Source: Solen grandis (Eukaryota > Mollusca > Bivalvia > Adapedonta > Solenidae). Taken from it: a stretch of DNA of 64,000 bases. The position numbers and the translations under genes were made by a program. The number at the start of each line of letters is the position of its first letter. Position 1 is the stretch's first letter. The stretch spans positions 1,332,080-1,396,079 of the forward strand of contig CM037785.1 in assembly GCA_021229015.1 (NCBI GenBank), given 5' to 3'. Below the pieces are notes generated by a model. That model was not told the origin of the DNA and searched no databases. It was given only the letters and a program-made list of their open reading frames with translations. This document shows positions 46,655 through 57,700 of the stretch, in pieces.

Positions 46655-46815
46655 GCCCAGTTGTAACACATACCTGACAGCAGATCCAAAGGTTGTGGGT
46701 TCGAGCAATGTTGGGGCAAGAATTTCCCAGGCGCAAAGTACTAGGCACAAACCTAGGAACCGTCGAGAGGGGTTAGTATAAGTTGAAAGAATTTGTTTCC
46801 CAATTGTCGTAAAAT
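46655..46815 (+). repeat. tRNA-derived SINE, fullest copy
   Basis: A-box-like GTGGCCCAGTTGTAACAC, B-box GGTTCGAGC, then TTTCCCAGGCGCAAAGTAC, TAGGAACCGTCGAGAGG and GTTTCCCAATTGTCG. Best representative of the family in this window. Confidence 0.7.
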
Positions 46816-47599
46816 GATTAAGTTATAAAGTATATCTTATGCATTCGTAAAATTTAGTCGATATTTTCAAAAATTAATGAAATAAAAATGTATTAAAAAT
46901 ACAACATGGGTAAGACATGACCTTTAGTTGGAAGGCGTGTATTTCAAATTTGTAATTACTGGAAATACATGTACATGTACATTGCACTGAATCATAGATA
47001 TAGCAATAAAAAACATATTTAATTCAATTTTACTCGTTTATTAGATGTCCATAGACAGATGTCGAAGAAAGTAAGAGCTGTTCCCGTAGGAAAGTTTATG
47101 ATTGTGGATCGAGATTTGAGGCTGTCCTCTCGCATTATTTCTTTTCCAAGCATCAAGAAAATGTTGCAATTAACCAGTCTGTCGTGTAGCATGATATTTA
47201 CATTTCATATTAAGAGATACACTTTATCATAGAGGTATAATGGTACTTGTTGCTTTTTCTTTCATCTTGATATGAGCATTAATGAAGGGTTTGGTCAACA
47301 TTAAAACGTCTTTAAGATTGCGAAATCACCGCAAATAATAATACTACGCAGAAAGATCCCCTGAAATTGTGTCCGTCACAAAGAAAGATGGGTCAGCTTT
47401 GTATTTCGCACAGTGTGTCGTGATTTATCACTATGTGCAATGTATCTGAAAATGTGACATCTGCATATCGCTGTCACTCTAACTATTATGTATAGTGTTA
47501 TCTTATAATGCGGCATCCATGTTTCATTAAAATACTTTTAAAGTTGAATTTTGAAATGAAGACACAGATAATGGTGTTTGAACCAAACTTTCCCACCCC

Positions 47600-47813
47600 T
47601 TAATCTTTACAATGCTATATTTCTTAATTGTACCTGTCCTTTCCTCATTTTGGAATTTAACATTAGTTGCTTACGGTGGTGATTGCTGAAAGATTATTGA
47701 CTGAATATCGAACAGTGCCGACCATGATCAGACTGCAAGCATGAGCAGGCTTATCTTAGTCTGCACTGGTCTCAAAGACAGTCACAAGTGTAACACAGCA
47801 TTGTAAGCGTTAA
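47600..47813 (+). mobile_element. TTAA MITE, second family, copy 2
   Basis: TTAA at both ends, TCTTTACAATGCT / AGCATTGTAAGCG termini, interior homologous to 24078-24286. Confidence 0.75.
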
Positions 47814-48429
47814 ACTTCAGCATTTCATGTCGTATCTTTATTGTTTAAATAGCATAGTTCAAAATTGAAATATGCATCTCAATCACGATTTAGTTTTGTA
47901 TTTAAATTTCAGAAGCTAATATAATGGATTTGTTTTTCTTAGTTTAAGAAAAGGTAATGGAGTAGTAAAGAATATTTGTAAATATTTTCAGTTTTCTATG
48001 GACGTAAGTTATTTATACAAATGATATCGAATGCCAAACAAGATCTAAAAATTATATCACTGTACTTTGTACACGCCACCTCCAGTCGTCGTCATCATCA
48101 TCATCATCGTCGTCGTCGTCGCCATTTTTAGCATCCTCACGTGTACCATTTATGAGGCAATATATATGTAAGAGTTCATGATAAAACTTTGGTGGCGTTA
48201 ACCTGTGTTGTCAAAGATTGAGTCTCTCCAGGAGGTTGACCTCTCTCCCGGGCCCGATCCTATCGGTTGTTGATAGTTTCTTGCACAGCAGTCAAATTAA
48301 TTCTCCATTTATCAAATGCTATCAATCGTTCCGGTATTTGTAACTGACAAGACGTTAAGGAGAATCAGAAGTACTGTACTTAAAGGTTGGGAACCAGCTG
48401 TCAACAGTATAGCTTGGGAGGTTTTACTT

Positions 48430-48468
<39 letters not shown>

Positions 48469-48997
48469 TCAGTTCAAGTTTGATACACAAATATAGTAAA
48501 TCACATGATCGAGAATCAAGAGATCATGTATGATTATCATGCTATGATTTTCAAATTGTGTCGTAAAAAATCAATCCAATCAGAGACGTAGAGTGCATGT
48601 TATTTTCAAATCTTTGATCAGATCTATTACATGTAATTAATTTTGGTCTGTGACAAGAGATGTCGCTCTAGATAATCGAATTTGGTCAGAATTTAAATAG
48701 GATTATATTTAAAAGTGTTGACTTATAATGAAACTTAAATTAGTTTTTAGTGGTGACATTTTGTTAGAAAGTAAACTTCGTCTAGCTAATGTTAGCTAAA
48801 TCTTATGTTGTTAGAACATCTGGTCGAATCCCATTTCACCATGGTATGTACTGAAGCTTTATCACAAGATAGAATTATTGAATTACATTCGAATATCATG
48901 ATTTCTGCCAGAATATTATAAAATATTAGCAGTAATATATGAATTTTAAGCTGTGGCCGCGGCTATACATGCGAGGAAAACACGCTATATCCGTTGA

Positions 48998-49031
<34 letters not shown>

Positions 49032-51777
49032 CCCCTTCTCCGCCCATCTTCATGACCATATAATCATGTATATTTGTTTTGGTGCATAATATGTATAAAT
49101 CCAATGAATGATTTGATGTCCTATGTAAATATACGGTCCGGATCAGTGGTTATGGAAGCCAAATAATTCTGTAAAATTGCAATAAATGAACAAATTAAAC
49201 AGAGGTAGATGTACGAAACCACTAGAGCAAGAATGAAAAGAAATCGATGAATGTATAAATATTTACTTTTTTCTTCTAAGATATTACTTATAACTATTAT
49301 TATTTTAAGAATTAATACATACTTCCGCATTATGCCTGGATACACAAAATAAATAAAACACATCTATGAACACTGTATGCCTCGTGCATTCCGTGCAGAC
49401 GACATCCCAATCAATAGGACAATGTATTGGATGTTTTCGACTGCACGCTTCACAGAACACATATTACCGCCTTACCGCCATATTGGGAAATGGATTCGTC
49501 CGATATTACCTGAGAGATCACTCAGGTATGAAGTGTATTGTACGAGGTTTGGCAGGCTCGCCTTAAATAAGTAATTCTCGTTGAAGCATTTAGAAAATTA
49601 TAGGTGATATTTGTGTGCGGAGGATTAAAGGTAGTGAAATTCAACACATCAATCTCAGTTTTTGTGCTAAAATGGACAGTGTTTAACTCGAGAATAAGTT
49701 CGTCTGCTGTCAACAGGTAGGTCAGTTTTGCTTCTGGTGAGGACACACGTAACTTCTGACAGTAGCAGAACCGGTGTTCTCTGGGATCTATTTATATCTT
49801 TCCTAACACGGGTAGCGATAGCTTCTTAAATACGCCCTGAAATATACTTTACAAACTACACTAGCGTTTTCAAACCATTTGAGTAAAAAGAAAATCATAT
49901 AGAAGTCAAAATAGAACCGGACATTTTTTGATAAACGAATGTCTTAGAGTAATGGCCAGCCACTAAGCAAGAAATTTTGGGCATTTTTTTTAAAGAAAAT
50001 CATGGCAAACTTGTCGGCTAAATTTATGATGGAAAATACTTTATATAAAAAATGGTGTGAACTGCGTCTATCAGAGAAAGTCACGCTACATGATTCAGTA
50101 GGTAAGATGAAGTTTGTTTTAGTTCTTTGTATAATTCCACCTACGCTTGAGAATATATATGCGGAGGATGGATGGCATGTAAAACTGTATGTACATGGTA
50201 CATATGTCAATACAACCGTGACAAGGGGTGGTACACACTCATTATAAAGCCGCTATCCCCGAAAACCTGCTTGTATTGTAAGGTATTGTGTCGTGTATTG
50301 TGTCGCTTACAACGCACTCACTCGGTATTAGACTGCTGAGTGTTTTGATTGCTTAGGTTGTCAGGACAAAGGATAACGTCAATATTTTGATAGACCGCTG
50401 ACACATTCTGCTACTACTGTATGACATGTACAGACAGTCCCGATATAAGTTATAACACTGTACCGAGAAATATGCTAATTATTTTTACCTGGATATTTTA
50501 TCATTGTCCTGTTTATCTCTCTCTTCTCTCTCTTCACACCTACCCTGTTAACATTTGTTGTACCCACATGCATCGAATTCCAGGGAGATACATGCACTTG
50601 TTAAAATACAATGACAGTTTGTTTCCTCTATTCACGTAATTTTTTTTTTAGGCCCCATGTCTATCTTGAGTCTTTGACGATTGTAAGAAACTAAAGCTGC
50701 TATTGATCAGGACCTCAGATCATGCTGAGATACCTGCTCTGACAGTGTAGACATTCATATAAGTAAATTGTCTGTAAGAAACAGTGAGGGAGACAAATGC
50801 TTATATAGACATCATATAGATCTACAGCACATTAATGAGATAAATATATAAATAGCCCGTCCACTGAATACTGTTTTCATGGTAATGTTTAGTGATCAAT
50901 TATATATATTATTCTTGCATCATCAACAACAACAACAGCGGCAGCAACTGCTACTACTACCCAGTACTATCCCGATTATTGCTATCGGATACACCTGGTA
51001 AGGTTACGCTAGAACATAGTCAAAACTGAGTTCTAACTTATAAAGTCCAGATGCGACTGTGCTGCATCTTCATTGCATATCTATGTTAAAATAAATATGT
51101 AGTTTTTGTACTTTAATTTTGGTTTGATAATATTTTCATAACACAAGACATGTCGACGCATTCCTATATGCATTCAGCTCGTGCACATATCCTATGTCAC
51201 TCTGGTCTGCTCCTGCTTGAATTATTCATGGTCGAATCACATATCCGGTTTATACTTGAACGCAGCTGTAGAAATCCAAGACATCATGAAATTCTCAATA
51301 AAAGAAAGTTCGTATACACGAGATTTCAACACGCTTCATACAGAACTTTGTCTTGCATTTAAATTTCATTTTCGTAAGATAAACGTCTGTCTACATACTA
51401 CTACTGCTAGTAACAACAATCAGTAGTATCATCATCATCATTTTCGTATCTTCCTTCTTATCTAGAACAGTAACAAATAAATTTTATAAATTACATTATG
51501 ATGTTTTTCTTGCATCTACTGGTAACACTTTAAACGGTAAAATGTGAGGAACTAGACAACTAGACCGTGTAATGTGATAATTATACCATTGTCTATGATT
51601 TTGACAAAATACATATAAAGCTTTAAAATCTGGACATTTATAAGCACGCTTTAATGTAATTATTGCATGCACATTTGCATAAAACGTCTCGTATGTTACT
51701 TATTTTTATGTTCAACAGAAATTCACCAGGAATGTGAAGTCTGAACAGGTATATAATCAGCTAGGTCACACATACGC

Positions 51778-51828
<51 letters not shown>

Positions 51829-52103
51829 GTGAGACAGAGAGAGAGAGAGAGAGAGAGAGATGTTCATGGAACAATTAACAAGAGCCATGAGTCTCCTATT
51901 TTTTAACTCGACGTTAATTCAGCGATTTCTCAATACCCGTAGCTTATGAAATCCTTGACTATGTAGGTCACGTTCAATATATAAACTCTCACAATGTACA
52001 TACCATGACACCAAGGGTAGTGTCGTCCTTGTGTGACACTTAATCTTCATTTTGAATTATTGTTCGAGATCGTGAAATTTATCCCCCACTTTTTTTTTTT
52101 TTT
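47814..52103. other. Intergenic, microsatellites only
   Basis: No exon is recognised. Simple repeats: (CATCGT)-type triplets 48085-48123, (TTTA)n 48429-48469, (CT)n 49001-49029, CAA/CAG triplets about 50920-50960, and (GA)n-(CAGA)n 51779-51860. ORFs near 49.4-50.2 kb have no similarity I can name. Confidence 0.5.
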
Positions 52104-53081
52104 ATTAGCTCGACTATTCGAAGAATATGAGAGCTATTGTAGTCACCCTGGCGTCGGCGTCGGCGTTGCAGCTTTTGGTTAAAGTTTTGCGTTCAAGTTA
52201 CTATCAACCTTATATCTCAATAACCATTTATGGTATTGACTTGAAAGTTTATAAATATGTTCAGGGGCATCAGACAACCAAGGTAGATAACTCTTGACTG
52301 AATTTAATATGAATTATGGCCCCTTTTTAACTTAGAAATTTTGGTTAAAGTTTTGCATGCAATAGAAAATTTGGTTAAAGTTTTGCGTGCAAGCTACTAT
52401 CTAGTTTGTATCTCAATAACCATTCATGGTATTGACTTAATAGTTTATGAATATGTTTAGGAGTATCATATTATCAAGGTAGATAACTTTTGATGGAATA
52501 TATTACAAGTTATGGCCCCTTTTTTAACTTAGAAATTTTGGTTAAAGTTTTGCATGCAAGGTGCTTTCATGCTAATATCTCAGAGTCCAGGCATGGAATT
52601 GATTTGAAACATCTTTAATATGTTTAGGGATATCATACTATAAAGGAAGATAACACTTGATGGAATAAATAAAAAATTATGACCCCCTTTTAACTTAGAA
52701 TTTTGGTTAAATTTTTGCATTCAAGCTACTATCCAGCTTATATCTCAGAAATTTGCTTGTGGAATTGACTAGAAAGTTAAGGTGTGTCTTCAGGGGCATC
52801 AGAAAACAGGAGGATAACTTTTGGACTGATGCAAATTATGGCCCTTTTCTAACTTGGATTTTTGGTTTAAGTTTTGCATGCACAGTGTTATTGTGCTTAT
52901 GTCTCAGTAACTAGGCATGGGATTGATTTTAGACATCATAAATATATTAAGGGGTATCAGACTATCAAGGTATATCATTTTTTACTATTACTATGAAGGG
53001 CAAGAATTTAAATAGATTTCATTTGATTTACCAACAAGCATTTTGAATAGTCGAGCGTGCTGTCCTCTGACAGCTCTTGTT
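52104..53081 (+). mobile_element. HINE-like family G, complete copy
   Basis: It starts TTAGCTCGACTATTCGAAG and ends TTGAATAGTCGAGC, then GTGCTGTCCTCTGACAGCTC and TTGTT. The subterminal repeat is GCTCGACTATTC. Near the 5' end is GGCGTCGGCGTCGGCGTT. Five monomers of about 160-166 bp share the phrase TTTTGGTTAAAGTTTTGC (52173, 52339, 52536, 52700, 52860); a 31-bp internal duplication lengthens one. No coding capacity. Confidence 0.85.
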
Positions 53082-54464
53082 AATGCACGGGATTAAATAT
53101 ATTCTTCAAACATTGGATATATTTTGGGTTATTATTCACATTTTACTAATAACCCCATCAATATTCATGTTTCACGTGTTGACTTTGATATTCAATATCA
53201 CCCTTTCAAAAAGCAAAAACATGTAAAAATTGCATAAATAAATGAACATTATTAACACATTTATTCTTCCTGGATGAAATCCTTCCTTGTACATGAGTGT
53301 TACACGTTACTTTAAGTTTTGATATTATCAAACTGACTGTCAGTATGGCCTAGGATTATTGAAAGCTTTTAAACTTATTTTTGTGACAAAGATTTTGAGA
53401 AACACGTTTTAAAACTTATACTTATTTCTATAGACTGTTCCAGGGTTGAACCAGTACTCACCTGGAAAGTCTTGGTATAATTTACGCTCTTTGAACTCTA
53501 AACTTTCGGAACTGTAGTCAGGACCCACTGCATGTTAACTGTCACTATCGGCAATGATTTGGACCTTTTAATGCAGACTTGACCTATTACTAATTTTGAT
53601 GACTAACAGTCGAGCGTTGTGTGCTATTACTAAAGACAGCACAGTCTTTTGACGTCAGATGTGGCTGTTTTCCAGATTTTGTACGATTTTCCATTTTTGT
53701 TTACTTATGAATGATGTATTTATTGATCATGGCATGAATCACATTCAATGATAGCTATAAATTTTATACTTAATTAATTTGATGCTCGAACTTAACATTA
53801 CATAGCAATTGCCTTGATTTCGAAACAGTCTGTAATTTTGGTATGTTATCTTGAGCTAAACGTCCCACTGACAGTATTTCAGTCATTTTCGTGAATTAAT
53901 GATGGGGTGTACAATATGAAAAGGTACTGAGATGTTATCTAAAAAATGTCAATTAATCACAGAGTGTGCACTTTTCTGGAGATATCAGTTGCCGTGAAAT
54001 CATTTATTTTCGTGGGGCACTAATTTTCGTTGATTAGGTGCAGGGTTTTCCCCACGAATATCAACACCCATGGAAAAAACGTCCTTTTTTAAATAGACTT
54101 GGCATTTTCTAGTACATGTATCCTCGAGTAATTCCCTTAAATACATCATCAACGAACTTTAATATCAACGAATTTAAGCAAATGTATCCATTTCAAATAC
54201 TTCAGTTTAATCCAGTAGGTCTACATTATTCAATTCCATAGCTAGGATATCTTCACTGACTGACTTAATCCATATTGAAAATGGAAAACACATTTTGCTA
54301 TATCATCCATATGCATAATATAATTAATATATATACATGTCCAGCATTGAATATCCAGAATGATGTATCATTAAAATTGCACGTGACGTGCAGAACATAT
54401 CTTGCCGACCTTTAAAAAGTGGCGAGTGTATAAGGCATCCAAAAATCGCCATTACATTGGACTA
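53082..54464. other. Intergenic, PIPOX 5' flank
   Basis: An interspersed repeat probably lies at 53985-54190 (TGCCGTGAAATCATTTATTT, CGTGGGGCACTAATTTTCG, CCCCACGAATATCAAC). No gene is seen. Confidence 0.4.
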
Positions 54465-54564
54465 NNNNNNNNNNNNNNNNNNNNNNNNNNNNNNNNNNNN
54501 NNNNNNNNNNNNNNNNNNNNNNNNNNNNNNNNNNNNNNNNNNNNNNNNNNNNNNNNNNNNNNNN
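54465..54564. other. Assembly gap (100 N)
   Basis: 100 N ending 82 bp before the PIPOX start codon, so its promoter and 5' UTR are probably partly missing. Confidence 0.99.
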
Positions 54565-54646
54565 GCGATTTACACTGAAAGTCGTAAAAGGACGTTAACG
54601 ACAGCACGCGTTTATTTTTTCATGGAATACAATCGATTTGTTGACG

Positions 54647-54757
54647 ATGAAGGTGGCAGAAGAATTTGATGTAATAGTTGTCGGAGCTGGAATAGAAGGA
54701 TCTGCCACGGCATACCACTTAGCTAAACAGGGGCGACACGTGGCATTGCTCGAACAG
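54647..54757 (+). CDS. PIPOX: PIPOX coding exon 1
   Basis: 37 codons, [18 protein letters not shown] to HVALLEQ, donor GTGAGT. The ATG at 54647 is chosen because it places the Rossmann GxGxxG at the normal distance; the earlier ATG at 54621 is in another frame and stops. Confidence 0.93.
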
Positions 54758-57700
54758 GTGAGTAATCTAATACTTTGATTTGGATTCGGTATCTACAATG
54801 GAATCAATTGTGTAATATATTTTGTACTTTATCATGGTCCATCAAATGCTTAAAAACTTCAGTGTAAATGCAAGCGTCCATTGACTTAGTTACAGACATT
54901 TTTTGTCAAAGTCTATAAAGGCTTGCATTTCCGTTTAATTTCCCATGGTCACTTAATGGACCATGATCACAATTTAATAATGATGGATTATTTTAAAGAT
55001 AATTTTCATATCAGTATTTCTAGAGCTGTTTTAAAGGTTTTCTCGACATGTTTCTTAATTGTTACACTTATTAATATTTCATTTGATATCAGTGGGAATA
55101 TGGAATATTGTGTACATATGTTCGCAATGATAGGGAACTTTAGCCATATAAAGTGACTGAACTATGGAAAGAGGATATGTTTGTTTGGTTTAACGTCCCA
55201 ACTCAGTTTTTCTATGTCTACTGGAGACAGAAATAGTGCTGCCACATTGTAAATTCACGCTGTAGATTTGTGGCATATTTACCACGCGAATGATAGCCAC
55301 ATGTGGCAATGTCCAAAACGGAATGTACACAGCTTGAAAAAACCAAATTGGACTCGCCTAGTGACTGCGTACCTTTCCAAGTCCATTTGTATTGTTCACA
55401 ATAATTTACAAGTATAAGCATTAAAAAAATGCTAAAAATCACCGTTAGCCAAGTGAACAGAAAGTTACACTGTTACGTAAAGGGAAATACTATGTACGTC
55501 GAAGTGCTTGCAGTTGAAGGAGAGGTTCATAGCTGGGCAAAGTTATCATGTTTGGTTCAGCATCGATCAACGACAAAAAGGAAATAGACTATAGCAAAGC
55601 GTATCAGAAAATAGAAAAGTCCCATGCCGTACACTCCATACCGCACACACTGGACAACAAAGGGGCGTACTCCAATCGAATCTGCCAAATTATGCGCCTA
55701 CCGGTTCAGCTCCGTCTAGCAACATATACTTCCGGTAGCTTATTAACCAATCCAGATTTCCAAGCGTTCAAAGCAGTTTCCCAAAGCTTGTTCCCGGTAA
55801 TCTGATATGTTTCTGCGACCGACTGAGAAAGAACCTGTTTCACTATTACGTCAGCGGTGCGGGAGTAAAAGGTTGCTTTCTTGCTCGTTGGTAAAATATT
55901 GCGGCCTTGGGCCGGCGAAAGTTACACAATTTTAGTGTACATTTATTTACAGATACCGACTCACCTCTACCCTCTTATGTGCGTGCGACATTCAAATTCT
56001 GAATGTCCTATGTCGTGAATGTCGTGCCGCGACATTCAAAATCTGAATGTCCAATGTCGTGAATGTCGCGTGAGACATTCAAAACCTGAATGTCCAATGT
56101 CGTGAATGTCGCGTGCGACATTCAAAATCTGAATGTCCAATGTCGTGAATGTCGCGTGCGACATTCAAAATCTGAATGTCCAATGTCGGTGAATGTCGCC
56201 TGCGACATTCAAAATCTGAATGTCCAATGTCGTGAATGTCGCGTGCGACATTCAAAATCTGAATGTCCAATGTCGTGAATGTCGTGCCGCGACATTCAAA
56301 ATCTGAATGTCCAATGTCGTGAATGTCGTGCTGCGACATTCAAAATCTGAATGTCCAATGTCGTGAATGTCGCGTGCGACATTCAATATCTGAATGTCCA
56401 ATGTCGTGAATGTCGTGCCGCGACATTCAAAATCTGAATGTCCAATGTCGTGAATGTCGCGTGCGACATTCAATATCTGAATGTCCAATGTCGTGAATGT
56501 CGTGCTGCGACATTTAAAATCTGAATGTCCAATGTCGTGAATGTTGCGTGCGACATTCAAAATCTGAATGTCCAATGTCGTGAATGTCGTGGCGCGACAT
56601 TCAAAATCTGAATGTCCAATGTCGTGAATGTCCCCAAAAAAAAGGGTAAGCGACATTGAAAATCTGAATGTCCAATGTCGTCATATGCCTCAGAGGATTT
56701 TTTATTCATAGGTCGCGAGTTCTAAAGAAAATGATATCAATCTATTATAATATTGTGTTATAATATGGTTATGTTTCATTTATTATTGACCCAAAGCTTT
56801 TTCAGGGCTAGGTCGTTTTGGATGTTACGCACTCTCTGGCTGGGGGTCCAGGTCCCGGTAGCGACCCCTGTGGGTACAGGGTGTTTAATTTAGGCATATT
56901 ATACTCGTAAAGCTGTCGATCTGACTTGCTTAGAATTTCATCTTGTTTACTAAAATAAAATCGTCATCGCTTCGTATGTAACAGGATGCATTTATAGATT
57001 ATTTTAAAAGTCCCTTATTTGAATTGCAAACATAAATTAAATTCAAAAACCGATATAGACAACATACTGCCGACAGAGTCTATATTCTCTATTTGTGTCT
57101 TTGCAACTTGTCATGCCTCGATTTGCTTTTTAAACATTACTTGTTATGCTATCCTTTCAGAACATAATGATGAATACTCTTCAAAATTAAGGGTCGTTAT
57201 TGAAAAGAAGCCAGTGATATGTTGATTCGTAGAAAACTTACGAAAATATTAATTTTAACCTTCGGAAAAATACCGCCTCGTGCGATCTTTTTCGGACAAT
57301 TCATATATGAATATGTATTTGGAAACAGTTTTAGCTTATGAAAAGTTTAGATATCTGAATAATTTTGAACATCACCAATTTTACAACATTCAGAATCCTT
57401 ACTTTTATGAACCCGAATCGATGGATAGGGGTCATATTGTTTTTGTCCAGTTTGTCTGCCTATGGACGATTTTTACTTTGGCCACACCTTCAAAACTATA
57501 CAAGGCACTGGCTTGAAACTTAAAATACACATAGATGATAATTAGGAAAAGTGCAACAATCAAGAACCAGAACTCACCTGGTCCCATTTGAATTGTCCCC
57601 TTCATATTTTTTTCTTCAATTTTTGTCGGGAACATAACTCGTAAACTATTCAGGGTATTGACTTGAAAGTTTATATATTAACAGATAGTGAGTAGGACCA

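Noticed and set aside
49366..50247. Cluster of overlapping ORFs of 65-88 aa
   Set aside because: No recognisable domain, no splice context, and opposite-strand ORFs of equal size indicate chance.
55548..55805. 85-aa ORF as an extra PIPOX exon
   Set aside because: PIPOX exons 1 and 2 join in frame without it and match the family alignment; no similarity is recognised.
56079..56656. Minus-strand repeat proteins with the [11 protein letters not shown] motif
   Set aside because: They are frame read-outs of the 43-bp minisatellite; the period is not a multiple of three, so the frame shifts from unit to unit.
55987..56690. CRISPR-like array of palindromic repeats
   Set aside because: Units are directly joined with no unique spacers, the period is 43-44 bp throughout, and the sequence is an intron of an animal gene.
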